From contig NZ_BDCO01000002.1 of assembly GCF_001613545.1 (NCBI RefSeq), forward strand, positions 3,658,001-3,722,000: 64,000 nt of DNA. Direction: 5' to 3'. Both the position numbers and the translations under genes were made by a program. The notes under the pieces are model-generated. The model saw nothing but the letters and a program-made list of their open reading frames with translations. It was not told where the DNA came from and searched no databases. Origin of the DNA: Terrimicrobium sacchariphilum (GTDB lineage Bacteria > Verrucomicrobiota > Verrucomicrobiia > Chthoniobacterales > Terrimicrobiaceae). Numbering within the stretch: position 1 is the first letter of the stretch; each line of letters opens with the position of its first letter. Below are positions 26,090-35,577 of the stretch, piece after piece.

Positions 26090-26368
26090 TTACTTGGTCA
26101 CTTTGGCGGTGTGAGAACCGTGTTTCTTAAAGATTCGAGTCGGGGAAAACTCACCCAACTTGTGCCCGACCATGTTTTCGGTGACGAACACAGGGATGAA
26201 GGTCTTGCCGTTGTGCACGTTGAAGGTGTGGCCCACGAAGTCGGGGGTCACCGTGCTGCGACGCGACCAGGTCTTGATCGGCTTCTTGGCGCCGGAGTCA
26301 TTCATCCGGTCGATTTTATCGAGGAGCTTCCACTCCACGTAGGGGCCTTTTTTGAGCGAACGTGCCAT
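26090..26368 (-). CDS. rpsS: 30S ribosomal protein S19
   Basis: 92 residues, normal. [19 protein letters not shown] and the signature [31 protein letters not shown] (core [18 protein letters not shown]). Sits in the head of the 30S with S13. Two bases after rplB. Confidence 0.98.
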   Translation of the reverse strand: MARSLKKGPYVEWKLLDKIDRMNDSGAKKPIKTWSRRSTVTPDFVGHTFNVHNGKTFIPVFVTENMVGHKLGEFSPTRIFKKHGSHTAKVTK

Positions 26369-26370
26369 GG

Positions 26371-27216
26371 TTACTTAGCTTTTGCTTTGCGCCGCTGGAC
26401 GATGAAGCGGTCGGAGTTCTTGTGCTTGCGACGGGTCTTGAAGCCCTTGGCCAGCTGGCCCCAGGGGCTGACAGGATGGTGACGTCCGCCACCGCCCTTG
26501 CTCTTGCCCTGGCCACCACCCATGGGGTGATCGACGGGGTTCATGACCATACCGCGGACATGCGGACGGCGGCCGAGCCAACGGGAGCGACCGGCCTTGC
26601 CGCTCGACACGTTCATGTGGTCGGTGTTGCCGACCTGTCCGATCGTGGCGTAGCAGTCTTCGTTGATCTTGCGGATCTCACCGGAAGCCAGCTTGATGAG
26701 GGCGAAGCCTGCCTCGCGGTTGGCGAGGATGGCCTGGGCGCCTGCGCTGCGGATCATCTGAGCGCCGCGACCCGGAGTGAGCTCAACATTGTGAATGGCC
26801 GTACCGAGCGGGATCACACGCAGAGGGAGCGCATTGCCGACCGCCGGATCTGCCTTTTCACCAGCGCTCACCTTGGCGCCAACCAAGAGGCCGGCAGGAG
26901 CGAGGATGTAGGCCTTCTCGCCATCCGTATACTGAAGAAGGGCGATGCGGGCGGAGCGGTTGGGATCGTACTCGATCGCGATGACATCAGCGATGATGTC
27001 GCGCTTCTTGCGCTTGAAATCGATAACGCGGTACTTGCGCTTGTGGCCACCGCCGCGGTGACGCGAGGTCATGCGGCCGTTGTTGTTGCGTCCGCCGGAC
27101 TTCTTCAGGGGTTCCAGGAGAGACTTCTCCGGGGTATCCTTCGTGATCTCGGCGAAGTCCGGGAGCGCCTTGAAGCGGCTCGCGGGCGTAAGGGGTCGAA
27201 AGGTCTTGAGTGCCAT
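26371..27216 (-). CDS. rplB: 50S ribosomal protein L2
   Basis: 281 residues. Needed for subunit joining and peptidyl transfer. [25 protein letters not shown] (core [18 protein letters not shown]) and the C-terminal [23 protein letters not shown] stretch with the conserved His are present. Fourteen bases after rplW. Confidence 0.98.
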   Translation of the reverse strand: MALKTFRPLTPASRFKALPDFAEITKDTPEKSLLEPLKKSGGRNNNGRMTSRHRGGGHKRKYRVIDFKRKKRDIIADVIAIEYDPNRSARIALLQYTDGEKAYILAPAGLLVGAKVSAGEKADPAVGNALPLRVIPLGTAIHNVELTPGRGAQMIRSAGAQAILANREAGFALIKLASGEIRKINEDCYATIGQVGNTDHMNVSSGKAGRSRWLGRRPHVRGMVMNPVDHPMGGGQGKSKGGGGRHHPVSPWGQLAKGFKTRRKHKNSDRFIVQRRKAKAK

Positions 27217-27230
27217 GGCTGTGTGTCTCC

Positions 27231-27515
27231 TTAGACGAGGTCGAGCTTCTCGCCCTCCTTGAGGGTTACGATCGCCTTCTTCCAGTTGGCACGACGGCCG
27301 AAGCTGGCAGTGCGCTCGCGCTTCTTCTTACCGGCGAAGTTCGCGGTATTGACGTTGACAACCGTCTTTTTGAAGAGGACTTCCACCGCTCGCTTGATCT
27401 CGAGCTTGTTGGCCCGGGGAGCGACGCGGAACACGTACTGGTTCTCCTTTTCGGAAAGCAGGGTCGCCTTCTCGGTCAGGAGGACCGTTTGCAGATGGTC
27501 AAAGGGTTCGTTCAT
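27231..27515 (-). CDS. rplW: 50S ribosomal protein L23
   Basis: 94 residues. Tunnel-exit docking site for trigger factor and [44 protein letters not shown] and the extended basic loop [21 protein letters not shown]. Overlaps the rplD stop by one base. Confidence 0.97.
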   Translation of the reverse strand: MNEPFDHLQTVLLTEKATLLSEKENQYVFRVAPRANKLEIKRAVEVLFKKTVVNVNTANFAGKKKRERTASFGRRANWKKAIVTLKEGEKLDLV

Positions 27516-28129
27516 TACGCGAGCCTTTCGGAGAGGGTGGTGAGCGCTTCCTTCGTCACGATGATCTTGTCGAACGCGAGGAGCTGCTCGGTATTGACGT
27601 CCAGGGCGCGAACCAGCTGGGCGGTGCGGACGTTGCGGGCCGCGAGGAAGGTGTTTTCGTCGAAGCCATTGCCAATGACGAGCGTCTTGCGGGCGTCTTT
27701 GGCGCTTTCAGCCACGAGGGCGAGGAACTTCTTGGTCTTCGGCTCGGCGACAACGAAGGCGTCGGTCACCAGCACGTCGCCGGCGAGGATGCGCTCGCTG
27801 AGAGCCTTGCGGAAGGCGAGGACCTTCACCTTCTTGGGAGTCTTCTTCGAGTAGTCGCGGGGATGCGGACCGAAGGCAACACCGCCGCCCACCCACACGG
27901 GGGAGGACTTGTAACCGGCGCGGGCGCGTCCGGTTCCCTTCTGGCGCCAGGGCTTCGCGCCGCTCAGGGCGACGTCGGCCTTGGTCTTGGTGCTGGCAGT
28001 ACCGCGGCGGCGGTTGGCACGCATGGCGACCACGACATCGTGGACAGCCTGGCGGCCCTTTGCCTCTTCGGTGATGAGCTCGATATTGGCCTTCTTGGCC
28101 TCTTCAGCAGTAAATACAGTGGCGCTCAT
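27515..28129 (-). CDS. rplD: 50S ribosomal protein L4
   Basis: 204 residues. [38 protein letters not shown]-type loop (here [19 protein letters not shown]) and [14 protein letters not shown] are typical. Lines the exit tunnel; in E. coli it also represses the S10 operon by binding its leader, relevant to the long leader here. Three bases after rplC. Confidence 0.98.
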   Translation of the reverse strand: MSATVFTAEEAKKANIELITEEAKGRQAVHDVVVAMRANRRRGTASTKTKADVALSGAKPWRQKGTGRARAGYKSSPVWVGGGVAFGPHPRDYSKKTPKKVKVLAFRKALSERILAGDVLVTDAFVVAEPKTKKFLALVAESAKDARKTLVIGNGFDENTFLAARNVRTAQLVRALDVNTEQLLAFDKIIVTKEALTTLSERLA

Positions 28130-28132
28130 GGC

Positions 28133-28780
28133 TTAGCTCTTGGCTGGGGCTTTCTTTTTCTTGGCCGGGCGCACGATGACATTCGTGCCCTTGGCTCCGG
28201 GAATCGCGCCGCTCACGAGGATGACACCGTCTTCCTCGCGGACCTGCAGGACTCGCAGGTTCTGAACCGTGACACGCTCGTCACCCATGTGACCAGGCAT
28301 GCCCATGTTCTTCCAAACACGACCGGGAGTGGAGCGGTTACCGATGGCACCGTTACGACGATGCATCATGGAACCGTGGCTCGCGGGCTGTCCGGCGAAA
28401 TTGTGCTTCTTGACGACGCCCTGGAAGCCTTTGCCCTTGGACTGGCCGATGACGTCGACCCACTGTCCAACCTCAAAGGTGCCGAGGCCGAGATCCACGC
28501 TCTCCGGAGCGGTCTCACCTTCAGCGAGGCGAAATTCGCGAATGAACTTCTTCGCGGTCGAGGAGGATTTGGCGAAGTGCCCGGTCTGCGCCTTGCTGAC
28601 GCGATGGGCTTTCTGGTCGCCGAAACCGACCTGAATGGCGTTGTAGCCGTCTTTCTCCGCGGTCTTGACCTGGAGAATGCGGTTGCCACCAGCTTCGATG
28701 ACGGTGGCGGTGGTGATGCGGCCCTTGTCGTCATAGACGCGGGTCATCCCAAGTTTTTTTCCTAAAAGTCCGATGCTCAT
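28133..28780 (-). CDS. rplC: 50S ribosomal protein L3
   Basis: 215 residues. [20 protein letters not shown] at the start and the signature [18 protein letters not shown]...[27 protein letters not shown]. One of the first 50S assembly proteins, near the peptidyl-transferase centre. Eight bases after rpsJ. Confidence 0.98.
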   Translation of the reverse strand: MSIGLLGKKLGMTRVYDDKGRITTATVIEAGGNRILQVKTAEKDGYNAIQVGFGDQKAHRVSKAQTGHFAKSSSTAKKFIREFRLAEGETAPESVDLGLGTFEVGQWVDVIGQSKGKGFQGVVKKHNFAGQPASHGSMMHRRNGAIGNRSTPGRVWKNMGMPGHMGDERVTVQNLRVLQVREEDGVILVSGAIPGAKGTNVIVRPAKKKKAPAKS

Positions 28781-28788
28781 GGCGACGA

Positions 28789-29106
28789 TCAGATTTTGAT
28801 GGTGATATCAACGCCGGCCGGGAGATTGAGCTTACGCAGCTCGTCTACGGTCTTGGCGGTGGGTTCGACGATATCCAGCAGGCGCTTGTGCGTGCGGATC
28901 TCAAATTGATCCATGGACTTCTTGTCCACGTGGGGGGAGCGGTTGACAGTGAATTTCTCGATCCGGGTCGGGAGCGGAATAGGGCCTGTCACCTTCGAGC
29001 CCGTGCGCTTGGCTGTCTCGACGATTTCGGCCGCCGAGGCGTCCAGGATTCGATAATCAAACGCCTTGAGGCGGATGCGGATGCGTTGACCGGCAGGAGC
29101 TGACAT
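28789..29106 (-). CDS. rpsJ: 30S ribosomal protein S10
   Basis: 105 residues. [20 protein letters not shown] and [24 protein letters not shown] (core [19 protein letters not shown]) identify it; also the NusE subunit of antitermination complexes. First gene of the cluster; tuf and fusA do not precede it. Confidence 0.98.
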   Translation of the reverse strand: MSAPAGQRIRIRLKAFDYRILDASAAEIVETAKRTGSKVTGPIPLPTRIEKFTVNRSPHVDKKSMDQFEIRTHKRLLDIVEPTAKTVDELRKLNLPAGVDITIKI

Positions 29107-30042
29107 AATCTGATAAAGAACAGTTGAGGGCGGTCCCCTTGGTTAGGTGGTTAGGAAATTCGTTTTCGTCGATGCACGCGCGATCCGGCCCAGCAGGACA
29201 TCATCTTTTCGATATGGACGCGCGTTTGCATTGCTTGGTTAGGCCTGCACACCCTCGGAAAGGCGTCAGGGGACAAAAAAAGCACTCTGAGGTGCTCTAC
29301 TCATTCCCCCGTCTGTGTGCGGGAGGGAAGAAACTATTGATACGCCCAAGGTAAGCAAGCCTTATTTTGGAATTTCTTGGGGAATTTTTAAGGGGGAATG
29401 GGGGAGAAATGAGAAAACTCTGGTTTTGCGCTTCCCGCTCGCTGCCTTCACCGCGGATGAGCGATAGGCAAAACGATCTCGACTCCATAGGTTTACAACC
29501 CTCAGAGGGGACGCGACGCGAAGTCGCAGCCGGGATTCCAATATCCTTGAGATACTGAACAACGCGGAGCCATTCCCACCGGAACAATCGAGCTTCTCGT
29601 GACACGATATCGTGCTCGGAACCTGCTAGAATTTCCCACGATCACGGATTCCTTACGCGTTTCTGTCGCAGGACCACTCAAGCAGGAAGAGGATTTCTCT
29701 CCACATCGCGCAAGCCGACAGCGGTCGGGTTTCTCGATACGAACGTCTTTCGGGGCTCCTATGACAAAGCTATTCGCAAACCAGCCCGACCAATTCCTCC
29801 CCCTGGCGGGACATGCACTGGGCAGCAGTTGACCGCGAGGCTGCGCCTGCTTACGGGAGAGACTCTCTGGTTCCAGGTCCCGACGGCCGAAGAGGCGATT
29901 CTCACCCTGCCTCGAGATCGGAGGACACGGTTCGAATCGCACTGGCAGATGGCATAAACGCTATCACCAGCCAAGGCCTCGCGGCCGTCGCCTCGCGTAC
30001 TATCCCGGGGGATCGCAGGCGAGCACCGACCGCTGCCAATGC
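29107..30042. other. Gene-poor stretch upstream of rpsJ
   Basis: About 0.94 kb without a gene I can support. The part next to rpsJ should hold the promoter and leader of the ribosomal cluster; it has repeated TTGGTTAGG words (about 29138 and 29234) and a weak terminator-like hairpin. The half next to the desaturase has only ORFs of odd composition. One + strand frame ending at 29957 reads LRLLTGETLWFQVP and PRDRRTRFESHW, which looks protein-like but has no start codon. Confidence 0.6.
29274..29296 (-). terminator. Possible attenuator or terminator in the rpsJ leader
   Basis: On the - strand AGCAC-CTCAGA-GTGCT (5-bp stem) is followed by seven T. It lies about 170 bases before rpsJ and points towards it. 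The stem is short. It could be an attenuator of the S10 leader or the end of an upstream transcript from the desaturase side. Confidence 0.35.
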
Positions 30043-31197
30043 TTAAGCCGCAGCCGTGCCGCCAAAAACGATGCGGTGCGCACTCATCCACTCGCCCAAG
30101 GCCTCGCGGAGCTCGGAGGACGCCTGTGCGAGTTCACGCTTGAGCTGGCGGCGCTGGCGACGGGAGATCTCGTGACGGCGCTCCTTGGCAGCACGGTACT
30201 CCGTGAGGCGCTGTTCCCACTGGGCCAGAGCGTCATGCATCTGCTGCTGGGCGGAGTGCAGCATCGTCTGCAAGGACTCGGAAAGGGGAGCCGGGTGACT
30301 CTCAAGAGCCGCCGCGATACGGCGCTGCTGCTCGGCGATCTGGGCTTTGAGAATCTTTTCTTCCGGTACGGTGCGCAGATTGCGCACGAGACCGAGCTTG
30401 TGCAGCAACCAGATCGACCATTTCGTCGGGTCAAACTGCCACGGCTTTACGCCATTGCGGTAGTCGTACTGAAACTCGTGGTGAAAATTATGGTAGCCCT
30501 CGCCAAAGGTGAAGAGAGCCATGAGGAAACTGTCGCGCGCGGTGCAGTTCGTCGAGTACGGACGATCACCGATCCAATGGCACAACGAGTTGATGCAAAA
30601 GGTCATGTGATGAACGAAAACCACACGTGCCACACCCGCCATGAGAAAGGCCCCGAGAGCCGCCGTGGGACCGCCCCAGAGGTAGCCAATGAGGGCCGGA
30701 AGACCGAAGCCCACTCCGAATGCCAGCGGCACGTAGTACTGGTGCTGCCACCAGGCGAGCTTGTCCTTCTGAAGGTCGCGCACCCAGGTCAGCGGCGTAT
30801 CCGGGCCGGTGCGAAAGAGAAGCCAGCCGATATGGGCGTGAAAGAAGCCCTTGGAAATATCGTACGGATCGTCATCGTGATCGACGAACTTGTGATGGCG
30901 GCGGTGGTCCGCCGACCAGCCGAGGGCGGAACCCTCGAAAGCGGCTGCGCCAAAGAGCAGGGTGAAGACCTTCACCGGCCACGAAGCGTTGAACGTGAGG
31001 TGCGAAAAAAGTCGATGATAGCCGAGCGTAATGCTCAAGCCGGTAGCAATGAAGAAGAAGAGGAACAACCCAAGCTGGAAGGCATCCACACCATGGCGCA
31101 TGATGTAAAGCGGCACGGCTGTGACGGTTGTGACAAAAGTCGAGATGAGAAACAGGCTGTTTGCCCACCGTACTTTTTCCCAGGGGATTCGTAGCAT
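30043..31197 (-). CDS. Membrane fatty acid (acyl-CoA type) desaturase
   Basis: 384 residues. Delta-9-type desaturase that puts a double bond into acyl chains using a di-iron centre, oxygen and electrons from a reductase. The three His boxes are intact: HRLFSH (61-66), HRRHH (98-102) and HNFHH (236-240). Hydrophobic segments at about 14-32, 41-59, 75-90 and 155-200 place it in the inner membrane. The last 110 residues or so are a charged coiled coil with no catalytic motif, an unusual addition. Head to head with the luxE-like gene. Confidence 0.92.
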   Translation of the reverse strand: MLRIPWEKVRWANSLFLISTFVTTVTAVPLYIMRHGVDAFQLGLFLFFFIATGLSITLGYHRLFSHLTFNASWPVKVFTLLFGAAAFEGSALGWSADHRRHHKFVDHDDDPYDISKGFFHAHIGWLLFRTGPDTPLTWVRDLQKDKLAWWQHQYYVPLAFGVGFGLPALIGYLWGGPTAALGAFLMAGVARVVFVHHMTFCINSLCHWIGDRPYSTNCTARDSFLMALFTFGEGYHNFHHEFQYDYRNGVKPWQFDPTKWSIWLLHKLGLVRNLRTVPEEKILKAQIAEQQRRIAAALESHPAPLSESLQTMLHSAQQQMHDALAQWEQRLTEYRAAKERRHEISRRQRRQLKRELAQASSELREALGEWMSAHRIVFGGTAAA

Positions 31198-31315
31198 AAG
31201 GCCGGGAACCTACACGCGTTCTGTGGGCTGGCGACTTAAATTTTTGGCAAAAGGCAATTCGCACCCTCCTTGCGGCGCGACGGCTTCCTGTGAGAAACTA
31301 TGCCTTTCGCACGCC

Positions 31316-32299
31316 TTGGAATCCAACCTCCATCACCAGATCATCCGCTACATCGAGCATGGCGAGGGGAACTTTGCCGATCTGCTCGTGAAGGCACATC
31401 GTCGTCAGCGCGAGCTTTGCCCTCCATATCACGAGTACTGCAAGGGGTTTCCCGCCCCGTCCGTCTGGCGCGAAATTCCTCCCCTGCCGCTAGGCGCATT
31501 CCGCTGGAGCCGCATCGCCACCTTTCCGGAACCTGAGGCGGTGCGCACCTTTCGCACCAGCGGCACCACAGGTGAGGGCTACGGCCAGCATCATTTTGCA
31601 ACGCTGGAGGTCTATCAGGCTGCCGCACTGGCGGGATGGCGGCATTCCGGGATTCCGGGCCATCGGGTTATCGGCTTGGTCCCACCACCCACGGAAGCTC
31701 CGCACTCCTCGCTCAGCACGATGGCCGGGTGGCTCGTGCAGCCGGAGGATTTCTTCTGGAATCAATGGGAGCGCCTCACTGAGTTCCTGGCTTCGGCGAA
31801 GGAACCGGTGGTCCTCTTTGGCACCGCGCTGGGCTTCCTCGACTTCTTTGAATTCCTCGGGGACCGCACATGGACTCTTCCCGCCGGTTCCGCCGCGATG
31901 GAAACCGGAGGCTACAAGGGCACACGGCGCAATCTCCCCAAGGAGGAGCTCTATGCCTTCTTCCAGAAACACCTTGGCCTCGCTGCCGATGACGTCTGGA
32001 ACGAATACGGCATGACCGAGCTATCGTCGCAATTCTATACCCGCGGCCTGGGAACACCGCACCGCGGCGGATCGTGGGTGCGGGGCCTCGTGATCGATCC
32101 CTCGACGGGCCGAGAGGTTGCCGTCGGCGAAACCGGGGTGCTCGTCATTTTTGACCTGGCAAATATTGACTCCTCCTGCGTGCTGCAAACGCAGGATCTC
32201 GCCGTTCGCCATGAGGAGGGATTCCTCCTTGTCGGTCGCGACCCCGCCGCGCTGCCTCGCGGCTGCTCCCGCGCGGCCGACGACCTGTTAAGCCGATGA
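31316..32299 (+). CDS. LuxE-like acyl-protein synthetase
   Basis: 327 residues if the TTG at 31316 is the start; GTG 31223 or TTG 31244 are also in frame, and no ATG fits, so the start is uncertain. Adenylate-forming enzyme that activates a fatty acid with ATP and passes it to a partner reductase. Shows the AMP-binding loop FRTSGTTGEGYGQHHF, WNEYGMTELSSQFY and a C-terminal RGCS cysteine, the likely acyl acceptor as in LuxE. It overlaps the LuxC-like gene by 4 bases (ATGA), which strongly links the two. Confidence 0.85.
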   Translation: MESNLHHQIIRYIEHGEGNFADLLVKAHRRQRELCPPYHEYCKGFPAPSVWREIPPLPLGAFRWSRIATFPEPEAVRTFRTSGTTGEGYGQHHFATLEVYQAAALAGWRHSGIPGHRVIGLVPPPTEAPHSSLSTMAGWLVQPEDFFWNQWERLTEFLASAKEPVVLFGTALGFLDFFEFLGDRTWTLPAGSAAMETGGYKGTRRNLPKEELYAFFQKHLGLAADDVWNEYGMTELSSQFYTRGLGTPHRGGSWVRGLVIDPSTGREVAVGETGVLVIFDLANIDSSCVLQTQDLAVRHEEGFLLVGRDPAALPRGCSRAADDLLSR

Positions 32300-33372
32300 A
32301 TACAGCCTCCCGAGCCGAAGCCCTCGCCCGCGCCGCGTCGCATTTCCCGATCCTCGGTCCCTGCTCCGCCGACGACCTCCTGGACGTCGTGCGCCTGGAG
32401 CTGGGCCACGCGGAGATCCTCGATGGTTTCCGCCCATATGGAGCGAATTTCGCCCGGGCGTATTGCCTCTCCCCGCTACTTCACATCGTGAGCGGTAACA
32501 CGCCGCATGCGGCCCTCCAGAGTCTCATTCGCGGCCTGCTGCTGGGAGCGGAGAACCGGATCAAGCTCCCTTCCGAGGGTCTGCCGGAGGTCGGGGAGTT
32601 TCTCTCCCTGCTCCCTGCCGGTCTCCGCGAATGCGTCACAGTCTCCACCACGCTGCCGGATGAGTGGCAGCGCGAGGCGGCAGCCTGGGTCGTCTTCGGC
32701 TCGGATGAAACCATCGCGCACTTCCGCTCGCAGGCGCGGCCCGGCGTTCGTTTCGAGCCGCACGGGCATCTCTTCAGCTTCGGTCTCGTCGCATCGCCCA
32801 CACCCGGAGCAGCCGATGCCGCCGCCCGGGACATCTCGCTTTTCAACCAGAAGGGCTGCCTTTCCCCGCATGACATTTATGTGCGAGGCGATGCAGCCGC
32901 CTTTGCGGCCGAACTGGCCGGCGCCATGGCCGATTTTGCCGCGGCGGAGCGACCGTTGCCCGTCACCGTGGCCGAGGCGGCGGAGATACACAATGTGCGG
33001 GCGAATTACCGATTCCGCTCCGCCAGTGACACTCGTGTGAAGCTTTATGAAAGCGAGGGTTCGCTCGACTGGACGGTGATCTATGAGAACGACCCGTGGT
33101 TTGCGAGTTCCTGCCTGAACCGTGTCGTCTATGTGAAGCCCTGGCCGGAAAGCGATGCCGCCACTGCCCTCGGCCCGGTGCTCGGGTGGCTCGGTGCAGT
33201 GGGCATCTGGCCGGCCCTTCCGGAAGTCGCGGAACTCGTCGCTCCGCTCGCCCCATCGCGCATCTGCCCGCTCGGTCGCATGCAGCTGCCACCCTGGTCC
33301 TGGCACCAGGAAGGCCGACAAAATCTCGCCGGACTCGTGCGATGGGTTGATTTTGAAGCCGATATCGGGTAA
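32296..33372 (+). CDS. LuxC-like acyl reductase
   Basis: 358 residues, shorter than the roughly 480 of Vibrio LuxC. NADPH-dependent reductase of acyl thioesters to aldehydes. The catalytic cysteine is C188 in [33 protein letters not shown] near residues 66-84 is the usual N-terminal pattern. With the coupled LuxE-like enzyme it would form a fatty acid reductase. No luxD thioesterase and no luxAB luciferase are in the window, so light production is not implied. C-terminal part carries [22 protein letters not shown]-type motifs of the family. Confidence 0.86.
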   Translation: MNTASRAEALARAASHFPILGPCSADDLLDVVRLELGHAEILDGFRPYGANFARAYCLSPLLHIVSGNTPHAALQSLIRGLLLGAENRIKLPSEGLPEVGEFLSLLPAGLRECVTVSTTLPDEWQREAAAWVVFGSDETIAHFRSQARPGVRFEPHGHLFSFGLVASPTPGAADAAARDISLFNQKGCLSPHDIYVRGDAAAFAAELAGAMADFAAAERPLPVTVAEAAEIHNVRANYRFRSASDTRVKLYESEGSLDWTVIYENDPWFASSCLNRVVYVKPWPESDAATALGPVLGWLGAVGIWPALPEVAELVAPLAPSRICPLGRMQLPPWSWHQEGRQNLAGLVRWVDFEADIG

Positions 33373-33391
33373 AAGGCCGCCATCTTCTCCT

Positions 33392-33643
33392 GTGGCTAAA
33401 GACGATTCGATTAACGCAGATGGGGTTGTGGTGGACGTTCTACCGGGAACGATGTTCCGGGTAAAACTTCCCAATGGCCATGTCGTCCTCGCCCACATTT
33501 CTGGCAAGATGCGGAAAAACTTCATTCGCATCGTCCCGGGCGACCGCGTGAGTCTCGAAATCTCCCCCTACGACCTGACGAAGGCTCGCATTACGTTTCG
33601 CGAGTCCGATTATTCCCCGAATTCCCCCAACCGCCGCCGCTAA
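33392..33643 (+). CDS. Second translation initiation factor IF-1 (paralogue)
   Basis: 83 residues from GTG 33392. Nearly the whole OB fold matches the infA of the ribosomal cluster: [39 protein letters not shown] and [17 protein letters not shown]. Differences lie in the N-terminus and in a Ser/Pro/Asn/Arg C-terminal tail. It sits 20 bases after the LuxC-like gene and 21 before the acyl-CoA ligase, so it looks cotranscribed with lipid genes. Intact, not a pseudogene as far as sequence shows. Confidence 0.93.
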   Translation: MAKDDSINADGVVVDVLPGTMFRVKLPNGHVVLAHISGKMRKNFIRIVPGDRVSLEISPYDLTKARITFRESDYSPNSPNRRR

Positions 33644-33663
33644 GCGGCCCGTATTTCCCACTG

Positions 33664-35577
33664 ATGGCACGTCTCCAAGTCTCCACCTTGGCCGAGTTGT
33701 ATCGCAACGCCGCCGAGGCGTATGAGAACCGCCCGGCTTTCGCTTCAAAAAACGCCGAAGGCCAGTACCGGCCCACCAGTTACCGCTCGCTCTACGAGCA
33801 GGGTCTCGCACTCGCCACCGCGCTGATCGATCTCGGCGTGCAGCCGAGGGAGCACGTTGGCCTCCTGGCGGACAATCGCCTCGAGTGGATCATCTGCGAC
33901 GCGGGCGTGCAGCTCGCCGGATGCGCCGACGTTCCGCGCGGCACGGACATCACGGAAGGCGAGATCGCCTACATCCTCGACCACGCGGACATCCGGGTCA
34001 CCTTTGTGGAAAATCTCGCCACGCTGGAAAAGCTTGGGCGTGTCCAGGGGCAGTTGAACCAACTCGAGACCATCATCCTGATGGATCCCAAGGCCGCGGC
34101 CCGCGATGGCGTGTTGAGATTGCAGGACCTGCTCGCCCGTGGCGCGGAGCTTCGCGCTGCCGGCGATCGCCGCGCGGAGGATCGCAGCGCCGCCATCCAG
34201 CCCGAGGATCTTTTCACCATCATTTACACCTCAGGCACGACCGGCACTCCCAAGGGCGTCCAGCTTACTCATGCCAATATGGCGTCGCAGGTGCGCAACC
34301 TGCCCTTTGACCTCGTTCCCGGCGAACGTACGCTGTCCATTCTCCCCATCTGGCACAGCTACGAGCGTGTCTTTGAAATGGTCGCCATCAGCATGGGCGC
34401 GTGCACGTACTACACCTCGATCCGCTCGATTGCGGAGGATCTGAAGACCGTGAAGCCCAACGTGATGTGCTCCGCTCCGCGCCTTTGGGAGAATCTCTAC
34501 CAAAAGCTCATGCACCGCGTAGAGGAGGGCGCGCCGTTCAAGCGACGGCTCTTTCACATGGCCCAGCATAGCACCTGCGCCGTCAAACGCGCCGAGCGAT
34601 TCTTCCGCGGCCAGCAGCTCGATCTGACCGGTCGTTCCACGAAGGAAAATCTCCATCTCGGCATCAGCCATGCGGCCAACTGGCTGTTGTATTACCTCCC
34701 CCACCGCATCCTCGACAAGGTGGTCCTGTCCAAAATCCGCGAAGCCGTCGGCTGCTCGGAATTCCGCGGCACCATTTCCGGGGGCGGAGCGCTCCAGCCG
34801 CACGTCGATGAGTTTTTCAACTTCATCGGCATTCCCGTGCTGGAGGGGTACGGTCTGACCGAGTCCTCGCCTGTTCTCGCCGTCCGAACCTGGGACAATC
34901 TCGTCATTGGCACGGTCGGACCGCTTTATCCACAGACGGAGATACGAATCGTCGATCTCAACACCGGAGATATCCTGTATCCGAACAAATCCCGACGGGG
35001 ACACGGTCGCGGGCTGCGCGGAGAGATTCACGTCAAGGGTCCGCAAGTGATGAAGGGCTACTATAAGAACCCGGCTGGCACCGCCAGCGTGCTGCACGAC
35101 GGATGGCTCAATACCGGCGACATCGGGATGATAACCTTCAACGACTGCCTGAAGATCCTCGGCCGGTCGAAGGATACCATCGTTCTGCTCAGCGGCGAAA
35201 ATGTCGAACCCGTGCCGATCGAGTGCCGCCTCGTCCACTCACCACTGATCGACAACTGCATGGTCGTCGGCCAGGACCAGAAAGCCCTTGCAGCCCTCAT
35301 CGTGCCGAGTCTGCTCGGCTTTCGCTCCTCTGGTATCCAGACCTCCAGCCTGGAGGAGATCGCCAAAGACCCCGAGGCTCGGGACCTGATGGATCAGGAA
35401 TTGCGCGGTCTGATCAGCAAGGCCACGGGATTCAAGAACTTCGAGCGCATCACGGATTTTCGGTTCGTGACGCGCCCCTTCGAGGTCGGTCGGGAGCTGA
35501 CGGGCACCTACAAGCTGAAGCGCCACATCATCACCGAGATGTACGGTGACTTGATCAAGGATTTGTACCCGGAGTAG
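33664..35577 (+). CDS. Long-chain fatty-acid-CoA ligase (AMP-forming)
   Basis: 637 residues. Activates fatty acids to acyl-CoA through acyl-AMP. The P-loop IYTSGTTGTPKGVQLTH, the LEGYGLTESSPV box, the DGWLNTGDIG hinge and the GTYKLKRH lysine region near the C-terminus are present. The group is that of larger FadD15-like ligases (with the LYQKLMHRVEEG insert). Follows the LuxE/LuxC/IF-1 genes in the same direction. Its last 23 bases overlap the convergent gene on the other strand. Confidence 0.93.
   Translation: MARLQVSTLAELYRNAAEAYENRPAFASKNAEGQYRPTSYRSLYEQGLALATALIDLGVQPREHVGLLADNRLEWIICDAGVQLAGCADVPRGTDITEGEIAYILDHADIRVTFVENLATLEKLGRVQGQLNQLETIILMDPKAAARDGVLRLQDLLARGAELRAAGDRRAEDRSAAIQPEDLFTIIYTSGTTGTPKGVQLTHANMASQVRNLPFDLVPGERTLSILPIWHSYERVFEMVAISMGACTYYTSIRSIAEDLKTVKPNVMCSAPRLWENLYQKLMHRVEEGAPFKRRLFHMAQHSTCAVKRAERFFRGQQLDLTGRSTKENLHLGISHAANWLLYYLPHRILDKVVLSKIREAVGCSEFRGTISGGGALQPHVDEFFNFIGIPVLEGYGLTESSPVLAVRTWDNLVIGTVGPLYPQTEIRIVDLNTGDILYPNKSRRGHGRGLRGEIHVKGPQVMKGYYKNPAGTASVLHDGWLNTGDIGMITFNDCLKILGRSKDTIVLLSGENVEPVPIECRLVHSPLIDNCMVVGQDQKALAALIVPSLLGFRSSGIQTSSLEEIAKDPEARDLMDQELRGLISKATGFKNFERITDFRFVTRPFEVGRELTGTYKLKRHIITEMYGDLIKDLYPE

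Noticed and set aside
29929-29938. GGTTCGAATC, a tRNA T-loop-like string
   Set aside because: The flanking bases do not form a T stem and no acceptor stem or anticodon arm can be built around it.
31316-33372. Bioluminescence (lux) operon
   Set aside because: Only LuxE- and LuxC-like genes are present; no luciferase subunits, luxD or luxG. A non-luminous role is more likely.
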